DNA of 50,077 bases from an uncultured Flavobacteriales bacterium (GTDB lineage: Bacteria; Bacteroidota; Bacteroidia; Flavobacteriales; Flavobacteriaceae): positions 1-50,077 of the forward strand of contig CAJWBA010000013.1 of the NCBI GenBank assembly GCA_913020155.1. The letters run 5' to 3'. The notes under the pieces were generated by a model that was not told where the DNA came from, did no database searches, and saw nothing but the letters and a program-made list of their open reading frames with translations. How positions within the stretch are numbered: the stretch's first letter is position 1; every line of letters begins with the position of its first letter. Of the stretch, positions 42,847 to 50,077 are shown piece by piece. The translations under genes were made by a program, and so were the position numbers.

Positions 42847-43539
42847 CTATTTCACAAAATGCGAGTAGTATTGATGAAGCATGTATGGAGACTTCCCAAC
42901 ATGTCTTAAAAGATGAATCATAAAGAAGTGAAATTGCAAACGAAAGACACCGTTATCCTCATAACGACGAGCAGAAGTTTTTACCTCTTGCGGTAAAACA
43001 CAAAATAAAGTTTTCTTGTAAATTCTATCGATCAGTTCACCATCTTCACAAACTAAATATTCTTCATTGAAACCCTTAATTGATTCAAAAAACGTTTTTT
43101 TGATGAATAAAGACTGATCTCCACCTCTGCAAAATCGATTGTTAAAACGACTGGCAAAAGAAACCAATTGCAAGCTTATATGAGAACTTAAAAATTTCAG
43201 TCGAAAAGAACCTGCTTTGTATCCTTGTTTAAATGCTTGATGGATGGTTTTATCAAAACCATATGGAGGTACGGTATCTGCATGGATAAAGTACAAAAAA
43301 TCAGATGATGCCATTTCAGCTCCTGAATTTTGCTGTCTTGCCCTACCTTTTTTGGTTTGTATTACAGAATACGCTCCTTTTATTTTTAAAAACTCAAAGC
43401 TTCCATCAGAACTCCCTCCATCAACAAAAATAATTTCATTTTCAAAAATCATGTTTTTTCTAAGAGCAGTTAATAATCCTTCTAGTTGATCTATTTCATT
43501 TAGAACGGGTATAATTATCGAAAGGTATGGTTTATTCAT
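42847..43539 (-). CDS. Arsenosugar-associated GT2 glycosyltransferase (TIGR04283-like)
   Basis: This 230-residue GT-A enzyme has SIIIPVLNEIDQLEGLL at the N-terminus, EIIFVDGGSSDGSFEFL, and FLYFIHADTVPPYGFDKTIH with the His-Ala-Asp metal site that is characteristic of the TIGR04283 group. RFCRGGDQSLFIKKTFFESI and the late LVCEDGELIDRI complete the match. It is the last gene of the seven-gene operon and overlaps the DUF547 gene by 8 bases. It is expected to act on the arsenic-containing ribose moiety or its carrier, but the exact donor and acceptor have not been established to my knowledge. Confidence 0.85.
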   Translation of the reverse strand: MNKPYLSIIIPVLNEIDQLEGLLTALRKNMIFENEIIFVDGGSSDGSFEFLKIKGAYSVIQTKKGRARQQNSGAEMASSDFLYFIHADTVPPYGFDKTIHQAFKQGYKAGSFRLKFLSSHISLQLVSFASRFNNRFCRGGDQSLFIKKTFFESIKGFNEEYLVCEDGELIDRIYKKTLFCVLPQEVKTSARRYEDNGVFRLQFHFFMIHLLRHVGKSPYMLHQYYSHFVK

Positions 43540-44257
43540 TCAAACTCCAGTCATATTTTTTATAGGTAATTTTAGCTTTGTCATCAAAGTCTTTATTCGA
43601 ATATTTTTGAATAAAGGTGATTCTCTCTTTTTTTGATCCAAAGTCTTTGCTGAACCATAAGAAAATTCTGGAGAGATTTATTTTATTGTATTCTATCTGA
43701 TTTTTAGTTGTGTCATTAATAAAAAATGCTGTAGCAGCTTCTAGTTGTTTTGGGATTCTCGAAGCTCTGAAAGCCTCATTCATTAATTGAGGACAAGAAG
43801 CAGAGGCACAGTTTATTGCAAAATGAATCCTTAGTTCATCCATTTTTCGAAGTATTTTATGTTCAATATCGTTAAGTGATAGATTTCCGTTTGGAAGTTT
43901 TAGTAAAATATATTCCCAGGGGTCTTTAATGTCTCGAATACTTTTAATGGGATAATTGTCAAGAATCAGTTTTACTGTAATTGCGTTGTAAGCATTAATA
44001 AAATAAGCCAATGAGTCATTTTTATCAAAATAAGGAGCAGGAGGTTTTCGCTCTAAAAGTTTGATATAGTTGTCTAAAGCTGATTGATTTTTTTTCCAGC
44101 TTTTGTAATCTACAGTTCCATTTTCATCCACATATTTTTGTAAAAGGATATTCCAATTTGAGTGAATTCCTTTGTCCTGAGAAATTATTTTTTTTGATTC
44201 TATTTTTGAGAATCCAAATCCAAGGATAAGCATCGTAATTAGGAGTAGGTTTTTCAT
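43532..44257 (-). CDS. DUF547 secreted protein of the arsenosugar operon
   Basis: This 241-residue protein has a signal peptide (about 1-20, MKNLLLITMLILGFGFSKIE). The DUF547 core follows: VDYKSWKKNQSALDNYIKLL, FINAYNAITVKLILDNYPIK and IRDIKDPWEYILLKLPNGNLSLNDIEH, then LRIHFAINCASASCPQL with paired Cys residues. DUF547 resembles papain/transglutaminase-like proteins, with conserved Asn, Cys and His. Its presence inside an arsenosugar operon implies a periplasmic step or export-related role. It lies 9 bases after the arsM stop and overlaps the last glycosyltransferase gene. Confidence 0.85.
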   Translation of the reverse strand: MKNLLLITMLILGFGFSKIESKKIISQDKGIHSNWNILLQKYVDENGTVDYKSWKKNQSALDNYIKLLERKPPAPYFDKNDSLAYFINAYNAITVKLILDNYPIKSIRDIKDPWEYILLKLPNGNLSLNDIEHKILRKMDELRIHFAINCASASCPQLMNEAFRASRIPKQLEAATAFFINDTTKNQIEYNKINLSRIFLWFSKDFGSKKERITFIQKYSNKDFDDKAKITYKKYDWSLNE

Positions 44258-44266
44258 TTTTTTGTT

Positions 44267-45235
44267 TTAACAACAGCCTCCTCCATCGTAGTGATGAGTA
44301 GATTCGCTGATGAATATATAATCGTTATTAATATTTTTTAATGCTTGAGCAGTTTTATCACAAATTGCCAAAGGCTGGTTTTGAAGTAAAACGTGCCCTT
44401 TTTTATCATCAAAATAAGGTTCATAACCATAATAAATAGCCGATTTTCCTGTAAAAACACATGGACCATCATCGGGCATTGGGTTTTTGACGGCGCATAC
44501 CTCAATGCTTTCAATAAAAATTATTTCTTTGGTAGGGTAGTGTTTTGGATCTAAAATTCGATAAGGTCTTTTAGCTCTGATTTCAATAGTCCCAAAACCG
44601 ACATCAGTTAACATTTTTACATAATCGGCTAAGGGGATTGATCCCGAAAGGCAAAGCGCTCTCAACCGTTCGTCGTCCCGTAATATTTTGTTCATTGGTT
44701 GTTCACAAATAGGATCACTCATTACCAGCCTTCCATTGGGTTTTATTACCCGATACATTTCTTCGATAGCCTTTTTTAGCTCTTCCATTTTGAAGATGTT
44801 AAATAAACAATTTTGTGCCGCAATATCAATACTATTATCTTCTACAGGGAGGTTCAAAGCATCTCCTTTTTTGAGTGTTACAAAATCAGATTTGAACCAT
44901 TCGTTTTGCTCTTCTGCGAGCAGAAAATTCTTTCTTGAAGCTTCGAGCATTTCATCAACTACATCAATCCCAATAACTCCTTCTTTTTGTCTTGAGAAGT
45001 ATGAAAATTGAAGCAACTCCATTCCACCACCGACTCCCACATACAATATTTTAGGGTTGTTAATCAAATCCCTAGGATGAACTGTTGATCCACACCCATA
45101 ATTCATTTCCTGCATTATTGCAGGAATTTTGAGCCCTGGGAATTGCCAAATGGGTGTTGTGGTACAACATAAACCAACATCTGGCGTGAGGGCAGCTTCT
45201 TTGTAAACATCTTTGGTTACTTCTAAATAGTTCAT
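44267..45235 (-). CDS. arsM: Arsenite S-adenosylmethionine methyltransferase, arsenosugar type
   Basis: This enzyme methylates As(III) to mono- and dimethylarsenic with SAM. The 322-residue protein has the SAM motif YVGVGGGMELLQF at about 65-77, with GIDVVDEML and KGDALNLPVEDNSIDI. Cysteines likely to bind arsenic are Cys23-Cys24, Cys48, Cys143, Cys177 and Cys195, and the tail HHYDGGGCC ends in a vicinal Cys pair. The arsenosugar-linked ArsM group has the early LTPDVGLCCTTT and NYGCGSTVHPRDL segments seen here. It follows the phosphorylase gene by 10 bases. Its product dimethylarsenite is the substrate of ArsS. Confidence 0.93.
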   Translation of the reverse strand: MNYLEVTKDVYKEAALTPDVGLCCTTTPIWQFPGLKIPAIMQEMNYGCGSTVHPRDLINNPKILYVGVGGGMELLQFSYFSRQKEGVIGIDVVDEMLEASRKNFLLAEEQNEWFKSDFVTLKKGDALNLPVEDNSIDIAAQNCLFNIFKMEELKKAIEEMYRVIKPNGRLVMSDPICEQPMNKILRDDERLRALCLSGSIPLADYVKMLTDVGFGTIEIRAKRPYRILDPKHYPTKEIIFIESIEVCAVKNPMPDDGPCVFTGKSAIYYGYEPYFDDKKGHVLLQNQPLAICDKTAQALKNINNDYIFISESTHHYDGGGCC

Positions 45236-45245
45236 TTTGTAAAAA

Positions 45246-46067
45246 TTAGAATATTGAAATTAATTGTTTTACTAATATTATCAAAGATTGTTCCGCTTTT
45301 TTGGCCATCTCCATAATGTTAAGAATATCTATGGGTTTTAGGTTGTCGGGATCACAGACATCTGTTAATACAGAAAAAGCGACACAATCGATTCCAAGCT
45401 GGTTTGCAACTATTACCTCCGGAACTGTTGACATTCCAACTGCGTCGGCACCAATTATTTTTAAATAACGGTATTCTGCCTTCGTTTCTAGTTGTGGTCC
45501 AACCACAGCTGCATAGACTCCTCTATGAAGGGTTATTTTTTTTGTGGCTGCAATTTTTATTGCTTTATCTTTCATTGAGTGATCATATGGTTCGCTCATA
45601 TCAACAAAACGATTCCCTAGGAAATCTATCCCTTTTTTTGCTAAAGGTGATCCACCTTGTAGATTAATGTGATCTTCAATCAACATAATTTCACCTTTAT
45701 CAAAATTTAAATTTATTGCTCCGGCAGCGTTACTGATTATTAGTTTTTTTACTCCAAGTGCGTTCATAACCCTTACAGGATACGTTATTTCAAAAAAATC
45801 ATATCCCTCGTAAACATGAAATCGACCCTGAAAGACAAGAACTTTCTTTGAATTTAAAGTACCGTAAATTAGTTTTCCAGTATGGTATTCTACTGTAGCC
45901 GATTGAAAATGGGGGATGGTTTCAAAAGGAATTTCTTTTTCAACTTCAAGGTGGTTAATCAAATCACCCAATCCAGTGCCTAAAATAATACCAATTGCAC
46001 TTGTCTCAATACCTTGCATATTAAGGTAGTTTGAACTTTCTTCAATTTTTTGAATCATTGTTTTCAT
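45246..46067 (-). CDS. Purine-nucleoside phosphorylase (arsenosugar operon)
   Basis: This 273-residue phosphorylase has GIILGTGLGDLINHLEVEK near residue 26, FQGRFHVYEGYDFFEITYPV near 79, ISNAAGAINLNFDKGEIMLI and the purine-site segment GPQLETKAEYRYLKIIGADAVGMST. These define the trimeric PNP class. In this operon a likely role is to remove adenine from the dimethylarsenic-5'-deoxyadenosine made by ArsS, giving an arsenoribose 1-phosphate for glycosyl transfer. That role is inferred from gene order. The ATG at 46067 overlaps the previous stop (ATGA). A housekeeping salvage role remains possible. Confidence 0.9.
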   Translation of the reverse strand: MKTMIQKIEESSNYLNMQGIETSAIGIILGTGLGDLINHLEVEKEIPFETIPHFQSATVEYHTGKLIYGTLNSKKVLVFQGRFHVYEGYDFFEITYPVRVMNALGVKKLIISNAAGAINLNFDKGEIMLIEDHINLQGGSPLAKKGIDFLGNRFVDMSEPYDHSMKDKAIKIAATKKITLHRGVYAAVVGPQLETKAEYRYLKIIGADAVGMSTVPEVIVANQLGIDCVAFSVLTDVCDPDNLKPIDILNIMEMAKKAEQSLIILVKQLISIF

Positions 46068-46669
46068 TGGTCTAAAAGTTGTAAAAGTTCAGGATTTGTT
46101 TTGAGGTCTTCAAAATAATCCACATCGTTTTTGGTTTCTAATTGAACTAAGGTATTGTTTTTAAAGTCAGCTACAGTATCGTCGAAGACCGAGGCAGTTC
46201 CCCAATTTTTCCCGTCAAAAACTTGGGGTATCCATCTTGAAAGGCCCAATAAATAATAGCCCCCATCAGTTGCAGGCCCAATTACACCGTCTTTATTTTT
46301 AAGAGCTTTAAAGGCCTTTTTGATGATTTGAGTGTCTATATTCCAAAGATCGGTTCCAATTACAATGATTCGATTAAAACCATCTTCAAAACCCTTTATG
46401 AAAGCATTAGCCATCCGTTCTCCCAAACAGTTTCCTTCTTGAATATTTTTATCAGAAACACGACCTTCCCAAATGTCTTGATCATCAATTAAATCTGAAT
46501 AATAAAGACTTTTATGTACACTTACTTGTTCTACAACTCTGGATGTTTTATTGACCAGTTTGCTGAATATAAAAAGTGCTTTTTCATCCCCAATAGTCTT
46601 TGCCAATCGGGTCTTTACCTTTCCCAACTGTGGGTTTTTTGTAAAGATCAATAGTAGTTCTTTTTCCAT
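46064..46669 (-). CDS. Arsenosugar-associated glycosyltransferase (TIGR04282/DUF2064-like)
   Basis: This 201-residue nucleotide-sugar-type transferase fits TIGR04282. It starts MEKELLLIFTKNPQLGKVKT and continues RLAKTIGDEKA, with GNCLGERMANAFIKGFEDG, IVIGTDLWNIDTQIIKKAF and IGPATDGGYYLLGL, the DUF2064 signatures. The start at 46669 is chosen because it lies 5 bases after the arsS stop; the ORF stays open upstream but then overlaps arsS out of frame. It sits between arsS and the phosphorylase gene. It may transfer the arsenoribose unit or prepare the glycerol-type aglycone; its exact substrate is not known. Confidence 0.87.
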   Translation of the reverse strand: MEKELLLIFTKNPQLGKVKTRLAKTIGDEKALFIFSKLVNKTSRVVEQVSVHKSLYYSDLIDDQDIWEGRVSDKNIQEGNCLGERMANAFIKGFEDGFNRIIVIGTDLWNIDTQIIKKAFKALKNKDGVIGPATDGGYYLLGLSRWIPQVFDGKNWGTASVFDDTVADFKNNTLVQLETKNDVDYFEDLKTNPELLQLLDQ

Positions 46670-46674
46670 AAAAG

Positions 46675-47730
46675 CTAAGCTATACTTCCTTGACAGCTGC
46701 TCCCAGCTCCAGCGGTACATCCATAACAATGTTGTGAAAGAATTATGAAACGATTGTTGAGCTCATCTTGATTAAACTCATTTATGTGTTTAGAAGAAAT
46801 ATCAACTTTGAGGTTTAACATTTGGTTGAAATCACAATCAAATAAAAAGCCTTCCCAGCTAATCGAAAGCGTGTTGGTACACATCACGTTTTCTACAGCT
46901 GAAGGGTTGAAAGCATCAACTAAGGTATACATGTATTCTTCATAGTTTTCTGAAGCGATAAGATAGTCTAGAAAACGGCTGATCGGAAGATTTGTTATTG
47001 TAAATAATTGATTGAATTTAACATCAAAATCTTCAAGTAAAGCTTTTTTGAAATCGGTTTCTAGTGCTGCTTGATTCCCTGGTAAAAATGCACCAGAGGG
47101 GTTGTAAACAAGATCTAATTGAAGATCACTTTCTAAGATTCCATATCCAACTTTATTGAGCATTTGAAGTGCTTTTATGGAAGAATCAAAAACCCCATTG
47201 CCTCGTTGACGATCCGTTTTTTCTCTCTTGTAAAACGGTAAGGATGAAATAACATGAACCTTATGCTTTGCGAAAAAAGTTGGAAGATCATTGTACTTTT
47301 TGTTTGCCAAGAGGATCGTTAGATTGGAACGAACAATAATTTCTTCAACATCAGTTTTTCGAAGTTCTTCAACAAACCATCTAAATTCAGGGTGCATTTC
47401 GGGTGCTCCACCGGTAAGGTCAATTGTTTTAATTTTTGTATTTTTTATGACCTTCAAAATTTGCTCCATGGTTTTGTGGGTCATAATTTCTTTTCGATCT
47501 GGACCAGCATCAACATGACAATGTGCACATACTTGATTACACATATACCCTACATTGATCTGTAAAATTTCTAGTTTTTTGGGACGAATCGGTGGAAGGT
47601 TATTGGAAGCTATTTTTTTTTTAAAAGTGGGTAAACTCCCATCTTTGAAAATTCCATTAGCTAATATTTCTAGCTGTTTTTCGGTTTGAGAAAGTGAATT
47701 ATTTTGAGCTTTAAGTGATTTTGTTTTCAT
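46675..47730 (-). CDS. arsS: Arsenosugar biosynthesis radical SAM protein ArsS
   Basis: This enzyme adds a 5'-deoxyadenosyl group to dimethylarsenite to make dimethylarsinoyl-5'-deoxyadenosine. The 351-residue protein has the radical-SAM cluster motif CNQVCAHC (Cys64, Cys68, Cys71) and TIDLTGGAPEMHPEF near 110. The conserved C-terminal cysteine region HCYGCTAGAGSSCQGS (Cys335, Cys338, Cys346) is complete. Some relatives have selenocysteine in this C-terminal motif; here the last position is a plain TGT Cys codon. It lies 1 base after the AhpD-like gene and is followed by a dedicated glycosyltransferase. Confidence 0.93.
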   Translation of the reverse strand: MKTKSLKAQNNSLSQTEKQLEILANGIFKDGSLPTFKKKIASNNLPPIRPKKLEILQINVGYMCNQVCAHCHVDAGPDRKEIMTHKTMEQILKVIKNTKIKTIDLTGGAPEMHPEFRWFVEELRKTDVEEIIVRSNLTILLANKKYNDLPTFFAKHKVHVISSLPFYKREKTDRQRGNGVFDSSIKALQMLNKVGYGILESDLQLDLVYNPSGAFLPGNQAALETDFKKALLEDFDVKFNQLFTITNLPISRFLDYLIASENYEEYMYTLVDAFNPSAVENVMCTNTLSISWEGFLFDCDFNQMLNLKVDISSKHINEFNQDELNNRFIILSQHCYGCTAGAGSSCQGSIA

Positions 47731-47731
47731 A

Positions 47732-48067
47732 CTACATACTCAGTTGATCATGTCGATTCATCATTTGAACTCCATGAACTAATGCAGCTCCTGCTTTTAT
47801 GGCGGCACCCACGTGTACTGCTTCCATCATATCTTCTTTTACAATCCCTCTTTGTAAACAATCTTTAGTGTATGAGTCAATACAATAGGGACATTGGAGC
47901 ACATGAGAAACGGCTAATGCTATTAATGATTTTTCTCGTTTTGACAATGAACCTTCTTCAAAAACAGAATTGTAATAATCAAAAAATTTTTCTCCAAGAT
48001 CTTCATTCCATTCTGCTATTGAGCCAAACTTTTTTAAATCTTCGGGTTGGTAATAACTTTTTTTCAT
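47732..48067 (-). CDS. Arsenosugar-associated AhpD/peroxidase-like protein
   Basis: This 111-residue protein of the carboxymuconolactone decarboxylase/AhpD fold has SKREKSLIALAVSHVLQCPY and the redox CxxC at Cys59-Cys62 (CPYCIDSYTKDCLQRG), then the His-containing EAVHVGAAIKAGAALVHG. It is the first gene of the operon, 1 base before arsS. Arsenosugar clusters often include this small family, annotated as peroxidase-like. It may keep arsenic or an enzyme thiol reduced, but no role has been demonstrated to my knowledge. The promoter must lie in the 277-base spacer upstream, where I found no clear -7 box. Confidence 0.88.
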   Translation of the reverse strand: MKKSYYQPEDLKKFGSIAEWNEDLGEKFFDYYNSVFEEGSLSKREKSLIALAVSHVLQCPYCIDSYTKDCLQRGIVKEDMMEAVHVGAAIKAGAALVHGVQMMNRHDQLSM

Positions 48068-48344
48068 CTTTAGGGTGTAATTAAATTAATATTAAATATA
48101 GATATAAAATAGAAATTTACTGGATTTAAATTATTTATATATTTTTTTAAAATAGTCTCAAATTTTCATAAAATTGCTCCAAACTTTTGAGTTAATTTAG
48201 ATTTTTTCAAAAATATTATTTAAGATAAAATCTACAAATAATTTAACCATAATTAAAAAACTGAAACAAATTTAGTTTTGTCAAATCAGCAGTATTAATA
48301 TCTTAATTATGTTGCAAGAATTTTTTAAAAACAAAAAAACAAAT

Positions 48345-49070
48345 TCATTTAAGCTTTGGGGAAATATCTAAAATATAATCCTTTAAATAGTTTTTAATAA
48401 ACTCTTCGGTAAAATATTCTTTTCCCAATATTTTTTTGTCTTTAAACAAAGAATCTAAATTAATTTTTAAATATTCTTTGAGAAAAGGCTTCGATAGGGG
48501 AGCATAGCTGTAGTGCCAAGGTTCGTATTTAAACCCTTTGCGATCAATGTCATTTGTGTAAACTAAATAAAAACCAAATGAATTAGAATTGATATCCATC
48601 CATTTTTTAAATAAAGCATAAGGGCCTTGATCCTCAAATAAATGTGCAAGTAAAACATCACCTTCTACCATAGGTTCTGCATCAATTAAATCTAATTCTG
48701 TCCCCCAATGATGTCTTGAAGTTCCAGGTATTGTTGAGTATTCGATTATTTTATTTATGTTGTCAGTAGGATTTAAACTGTCTTTTTTATTTTGTGAGTA
48801 TTTTGTATTCCAAATCACTAGTTGTCTTTCAAAACTTCTAGAACTCGAAATGATTTTAATTTGAATTCCATCATCGGCAGCAGCCTGTTTCATTTTTGCA
48901 AAAGCGATTGCTACATCCTCAATCAGGTCAAATTTTTTATCATTCGAATGATCGTTACATTGTCCCGTTAGTTTGAGAACACTAGCTTGCGTAATCGTTT
49001 GCTTTTGTGCTGATAATTGTGTTATCAAACAGAAAATAAAAACGAATTTGAAGGATTTGAAAGAGGTCAT
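48345..49070 (-). CDS. M15-family peptidase (D-Ala-D-Ala carboxypeptidase type)
   Basis: This 241-residue exported protein has a signal peptide (about 1-21, ending QLSAQ) and the VanY-like zinc peptidase pattern: IIPSSRSFERQ-type segment (here KIISSSRSFERQLVIWNTKY), the metal-binding SRHHWGTELDL, and YEPWHYSY with the final His. It should trim the terminal D-Ala of peptidoglycan stem peptides. The start at 49070 overlaps the stop of the GNAT gene (TAATG), which decides between it and an ATG eight codons upstream. The gene is separated from the arsenosugar operon by a 277-base AT-rich spacer. Confidence 0.88.
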   Translation of the reverse strand: MTSFKSFKFVFIFCLITQLSAQKQTITQASVLKLTGQCNDHSNDKKFDLIEDVAIAFAKMKQAAADDGIQIKIISSSRSFERQLVIWNTKYSQNKKDSLNPTDNINKIIEYSTIPGTSRHHWGTELDLIDAEPMVEGDVLLAHLFEDQGPYALFKKWMDINSNSFGFYLVYTNDIDRKGFKYEPWHYSYAPLSKPFLKEYLKINLDSLFKDKKILGKEYFTEEFIKNYLKDYILDISPKLK

Positions 49071-49507
49071 TAGTTCAATTTTTTGAAAAAGCATTGATGA
49101 TTGCCAATCTCTGGAACCTCAAAATTTGGACCTATTGGTTCATATTTAAGTTTAGTGTAAAATTCATTTGCATTCACTCGTGCATTTAACCAAACAAAGT
49201 TACAATTTGAAGTTCTCAATGTTTTTTCAGTTTTTAACATAAGTGCTTTTCCAATTCCTTTTTTTTGGAACTTTTCTAAGATCGCAACACCTCTAATTTG
49301 ATAGTTAACACCATTTGTAAAATAAATTCCATTGTTAAGATAGCATGAAATTACGCCAATTATTTCTTCTTTTCTGAAAGCACCGAGATGAAAAGTTTCT
49401 TTGAGGTCATCTCCCTTGAAATAACAACTTTTAATCGGACGACCTTTTCGTAAAATAGCATTACGAACACTAATTGTTTGATGACTTGAAATGGATTTTA
49501 TTTCCAA
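49070..49507 (-). CDS. GNAT-family N-acetyltransferase
   Basis: This 145-residue protein has the acetyl-CoA-binding motif A as EKFQKKGIGKALMLKTEK at about 79-96, preceded by the strand YQIRGVAIL and followed by WLNARVNANEFYTKLKYEPI, the usual motif B. These place it in the GNAT fold; the substrate is unknown. The start is TTG at 49507 (MEIKSISSHQTISV), as no ATG gives a sensible N-terminus. It is coupled to the M15 peptidase gene by a TAATG overlap, but a functional link is not evident. Confidence 0.85.
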   Translation of the reverse strand: MEIKSISSHQTISVRNAILRKGRPIKSCYFKGDDLKETFHLGAFRKEEIIGVISCYLNNGIYFTNGVNYQIRGVAILEKFQKKGIGKALMLKTEKTLRTSNCNFVWLNARVNANEFYTKLKYEPIGPNFEVPEIGNHQCFFKKLN

Positions 49508-49692
49508 AGAAATTGTTTTTTTTGTAAAAATATAAAATAGATACTAAAGGGCTTTATTTTTTGTATCATCAAAAAACTTTTTTTGTAATTTTTGGTTTTA
49601 CATATAGTCATGTGATTACCGATTTAAAAAAATTTCAAAACAAAATATATCTAGGATTGTTCCTTTGAACTTCTTTTTTTCGATTTTAAGAA

Positions 49693-50016
49693 ATGTTTCC
49701 ACATAAATATAAATGTATAGGGGTTTTAAAGGTAAACAACTAATAGGAATATGTGGAACACGGTTTCAAACAAGACATTATTCAGATAAAAGTTGCGAGC
49801 CTGATCATATTTTTATTCAACCAAAGTAACAGGGTCAAGGGCTTGGTGATAAAATATTTAAATTCATAGAGCAATACTGTAAAGAAAAAGGGTGTGAATC
49901 TTTGGAACTTAACACCTATGCTCAGAATACTGCTTCACATAAATTTTATTACAATAAAGGATTTAAAATCTAAGGCTATCGTTTTTTTTAAGATATCTAA
50001 AGAAATACTATATTAG
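49693..50016 (+). pseudogene. Decayed GNAT acetyltransferase gene
   Basis: A GNAT protein is readable across four lesions. MFPHKYKCIGV starts at 49693. A -1 slip in the T run 49724-49727 moves to FKGKQLIGICGTRFQTRHYS. TAA at 49827-49829 interrupts IFIQPK*QGQGLG, the acetyl-CoA motif. KGCESLELNTYAQNTASHKF and YYNKGFKI follow, then TAA at 49971-49973, and a +1 slip in the T run 49982-49989 restores YRFFKISKEILY to a TAG at 50014. About 50 N-terminal residues of the family norm are missing or unreadable. Two in-frame stop codons make true decay more likely than sequencing error. Confidence 0.8.
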
Positions 50017-50026
50017 CCTTTTAAAA

Positions 50027-50077
50027 GCGAGAGTAGCTCAGTTGGTAGAGCGTCAGCCTTCCAAGCTGAATGTCGCC
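50027..50077 (+). tRNA. tRNA-Gly (TCC), truncated by the window edge
   Basis: The 5' acceptor strand GCGAGAG is followed by TA, the D arm GCTC-AGTTGGTA-GAGC, and the anticodon arm TCAGC-CTTCCAA-GCTGA. The 7-base loop CTTCCAA places TCC at positions 34-36, so the tRNA reads GGA. The variable loop begins ATGTC and the T arm lies beyond the window. It starts 10 bases after the decayed GNAT gene. Confidence 0.93.

Noticed and set aside
46670-46729. Longer N-terminus for the TIGR04282-like gene (MLWMYRWSWEQLS...)
   Set aside because: It overlaps the end of arsS in another frame; the ATG at 46669 gives the family-typical start 5 bases after the arsS stop.
1-50077. CRISPR arrays, rRNA genes, insertion sequences, prophage genes
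   Set aside because: None seen: no regularly spaced repeats, no rRNA-like stretch, and no transposase, integrase or phage structural gene among the coding regions.

Overview
This is an AT-rich chromosomal segment from a bacterium of the phylum Bacteroidota, most likely a marine member of the Flavobacteriaceae. The evidence is the gene order (ExbB/ExbD/ExbD/beta-barrel next to rpoN and asnS; hemD-DUF4271-polyprenol-P-mannose synthase-pyrC-DUF4296; mvaD-mevalonate kinase-UbiA), families largely confined to this phylum (DUF3098, DUF4271, DUF4296), and promoters of the Bacteroidota type (TTG-N19-TAnnTTTG) instead of E. coli-type -10 boxes. Genes are packed tightly, with many ATGA/TAATG overlaps, four tail-to-tail overlapping pairs, and several TTG or GTG starts.

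Layout. 1-1946: a gene-poor region with one SAM methyltransferase, an unexplained left edge, and a decayed membrane-protein gene. 1947-5081 (+): an ExbB/ExbD energy-transducing cluster and an outer-membrane beta-barrel. 5076-14458 (-): a housekeeping run transcribed ftsX, DUF3098, uppP, truB, pyrH, frr, RND exporter, asnS, rpoN. 14564-17643 (+): leuS with a coupled SemiSWEET gene. 17684-23581: an Lrp regulator, DUF423, hemD, DUF4271, a polyprenol-P-mannose synthase, dihydroorotase, DUF4296 and a sugar-epimerase-like SDR. 23751-31635: tyrS, a LuxE-like enzyme, a PhoB/PhoR-type two-component system, trmB, an alkyltransferase-like protein, and an Fe-S set (Mrp, NifU domain, 2Fe-2S ferredoxin), ending with a GDPD lipoprotein. 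31744-36006: TspO, the mevalonate genes, a UbiA prenyltransferase and RluB. 35986-39528 (-): a three-gene glycosyltransferase operon. 39604-42506 (-): a membrane polyferredoxin and an FAD oxidoreductase. 42847-48067 (-): a seven-gene arsenosugar biosynthesis operon. 48345-50077: an M15 peptidase, a GNAT, a decayed GNAT, and the start of tRNA-Gly(TCC).

The most interesting items are the following. (1) The arsenosugar operon carries ArsM, radical-SAM ArsS, a nucleoside phosphorylase, two dedicated glycosyltransferases, an AhpD-like protein and a DUF547 protein; several of its steps have no assigned enzyme. (2) The large GT2 gene has a 17-nt poly(A) tract that places its N-terminal membrane helix out of frame with the catalytic domain, so it may be phase-variable, rescued by slippage, or mis-sequenced. 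(3) A 14-residue aromatic-rich ORF (MPYWYGFEKISNLF) lies in the tyrS leader just after the promoter, and its stop codon lies in a possible hairpin; it is a candidate tyrosine-sensing leader peptide. (4) Decayed genes flank both ends of the window, and every frameshift seen is in a T or A run.

All calls come from reading the sequence. No database search was run, so family names rest on recognised motifs and gene order.
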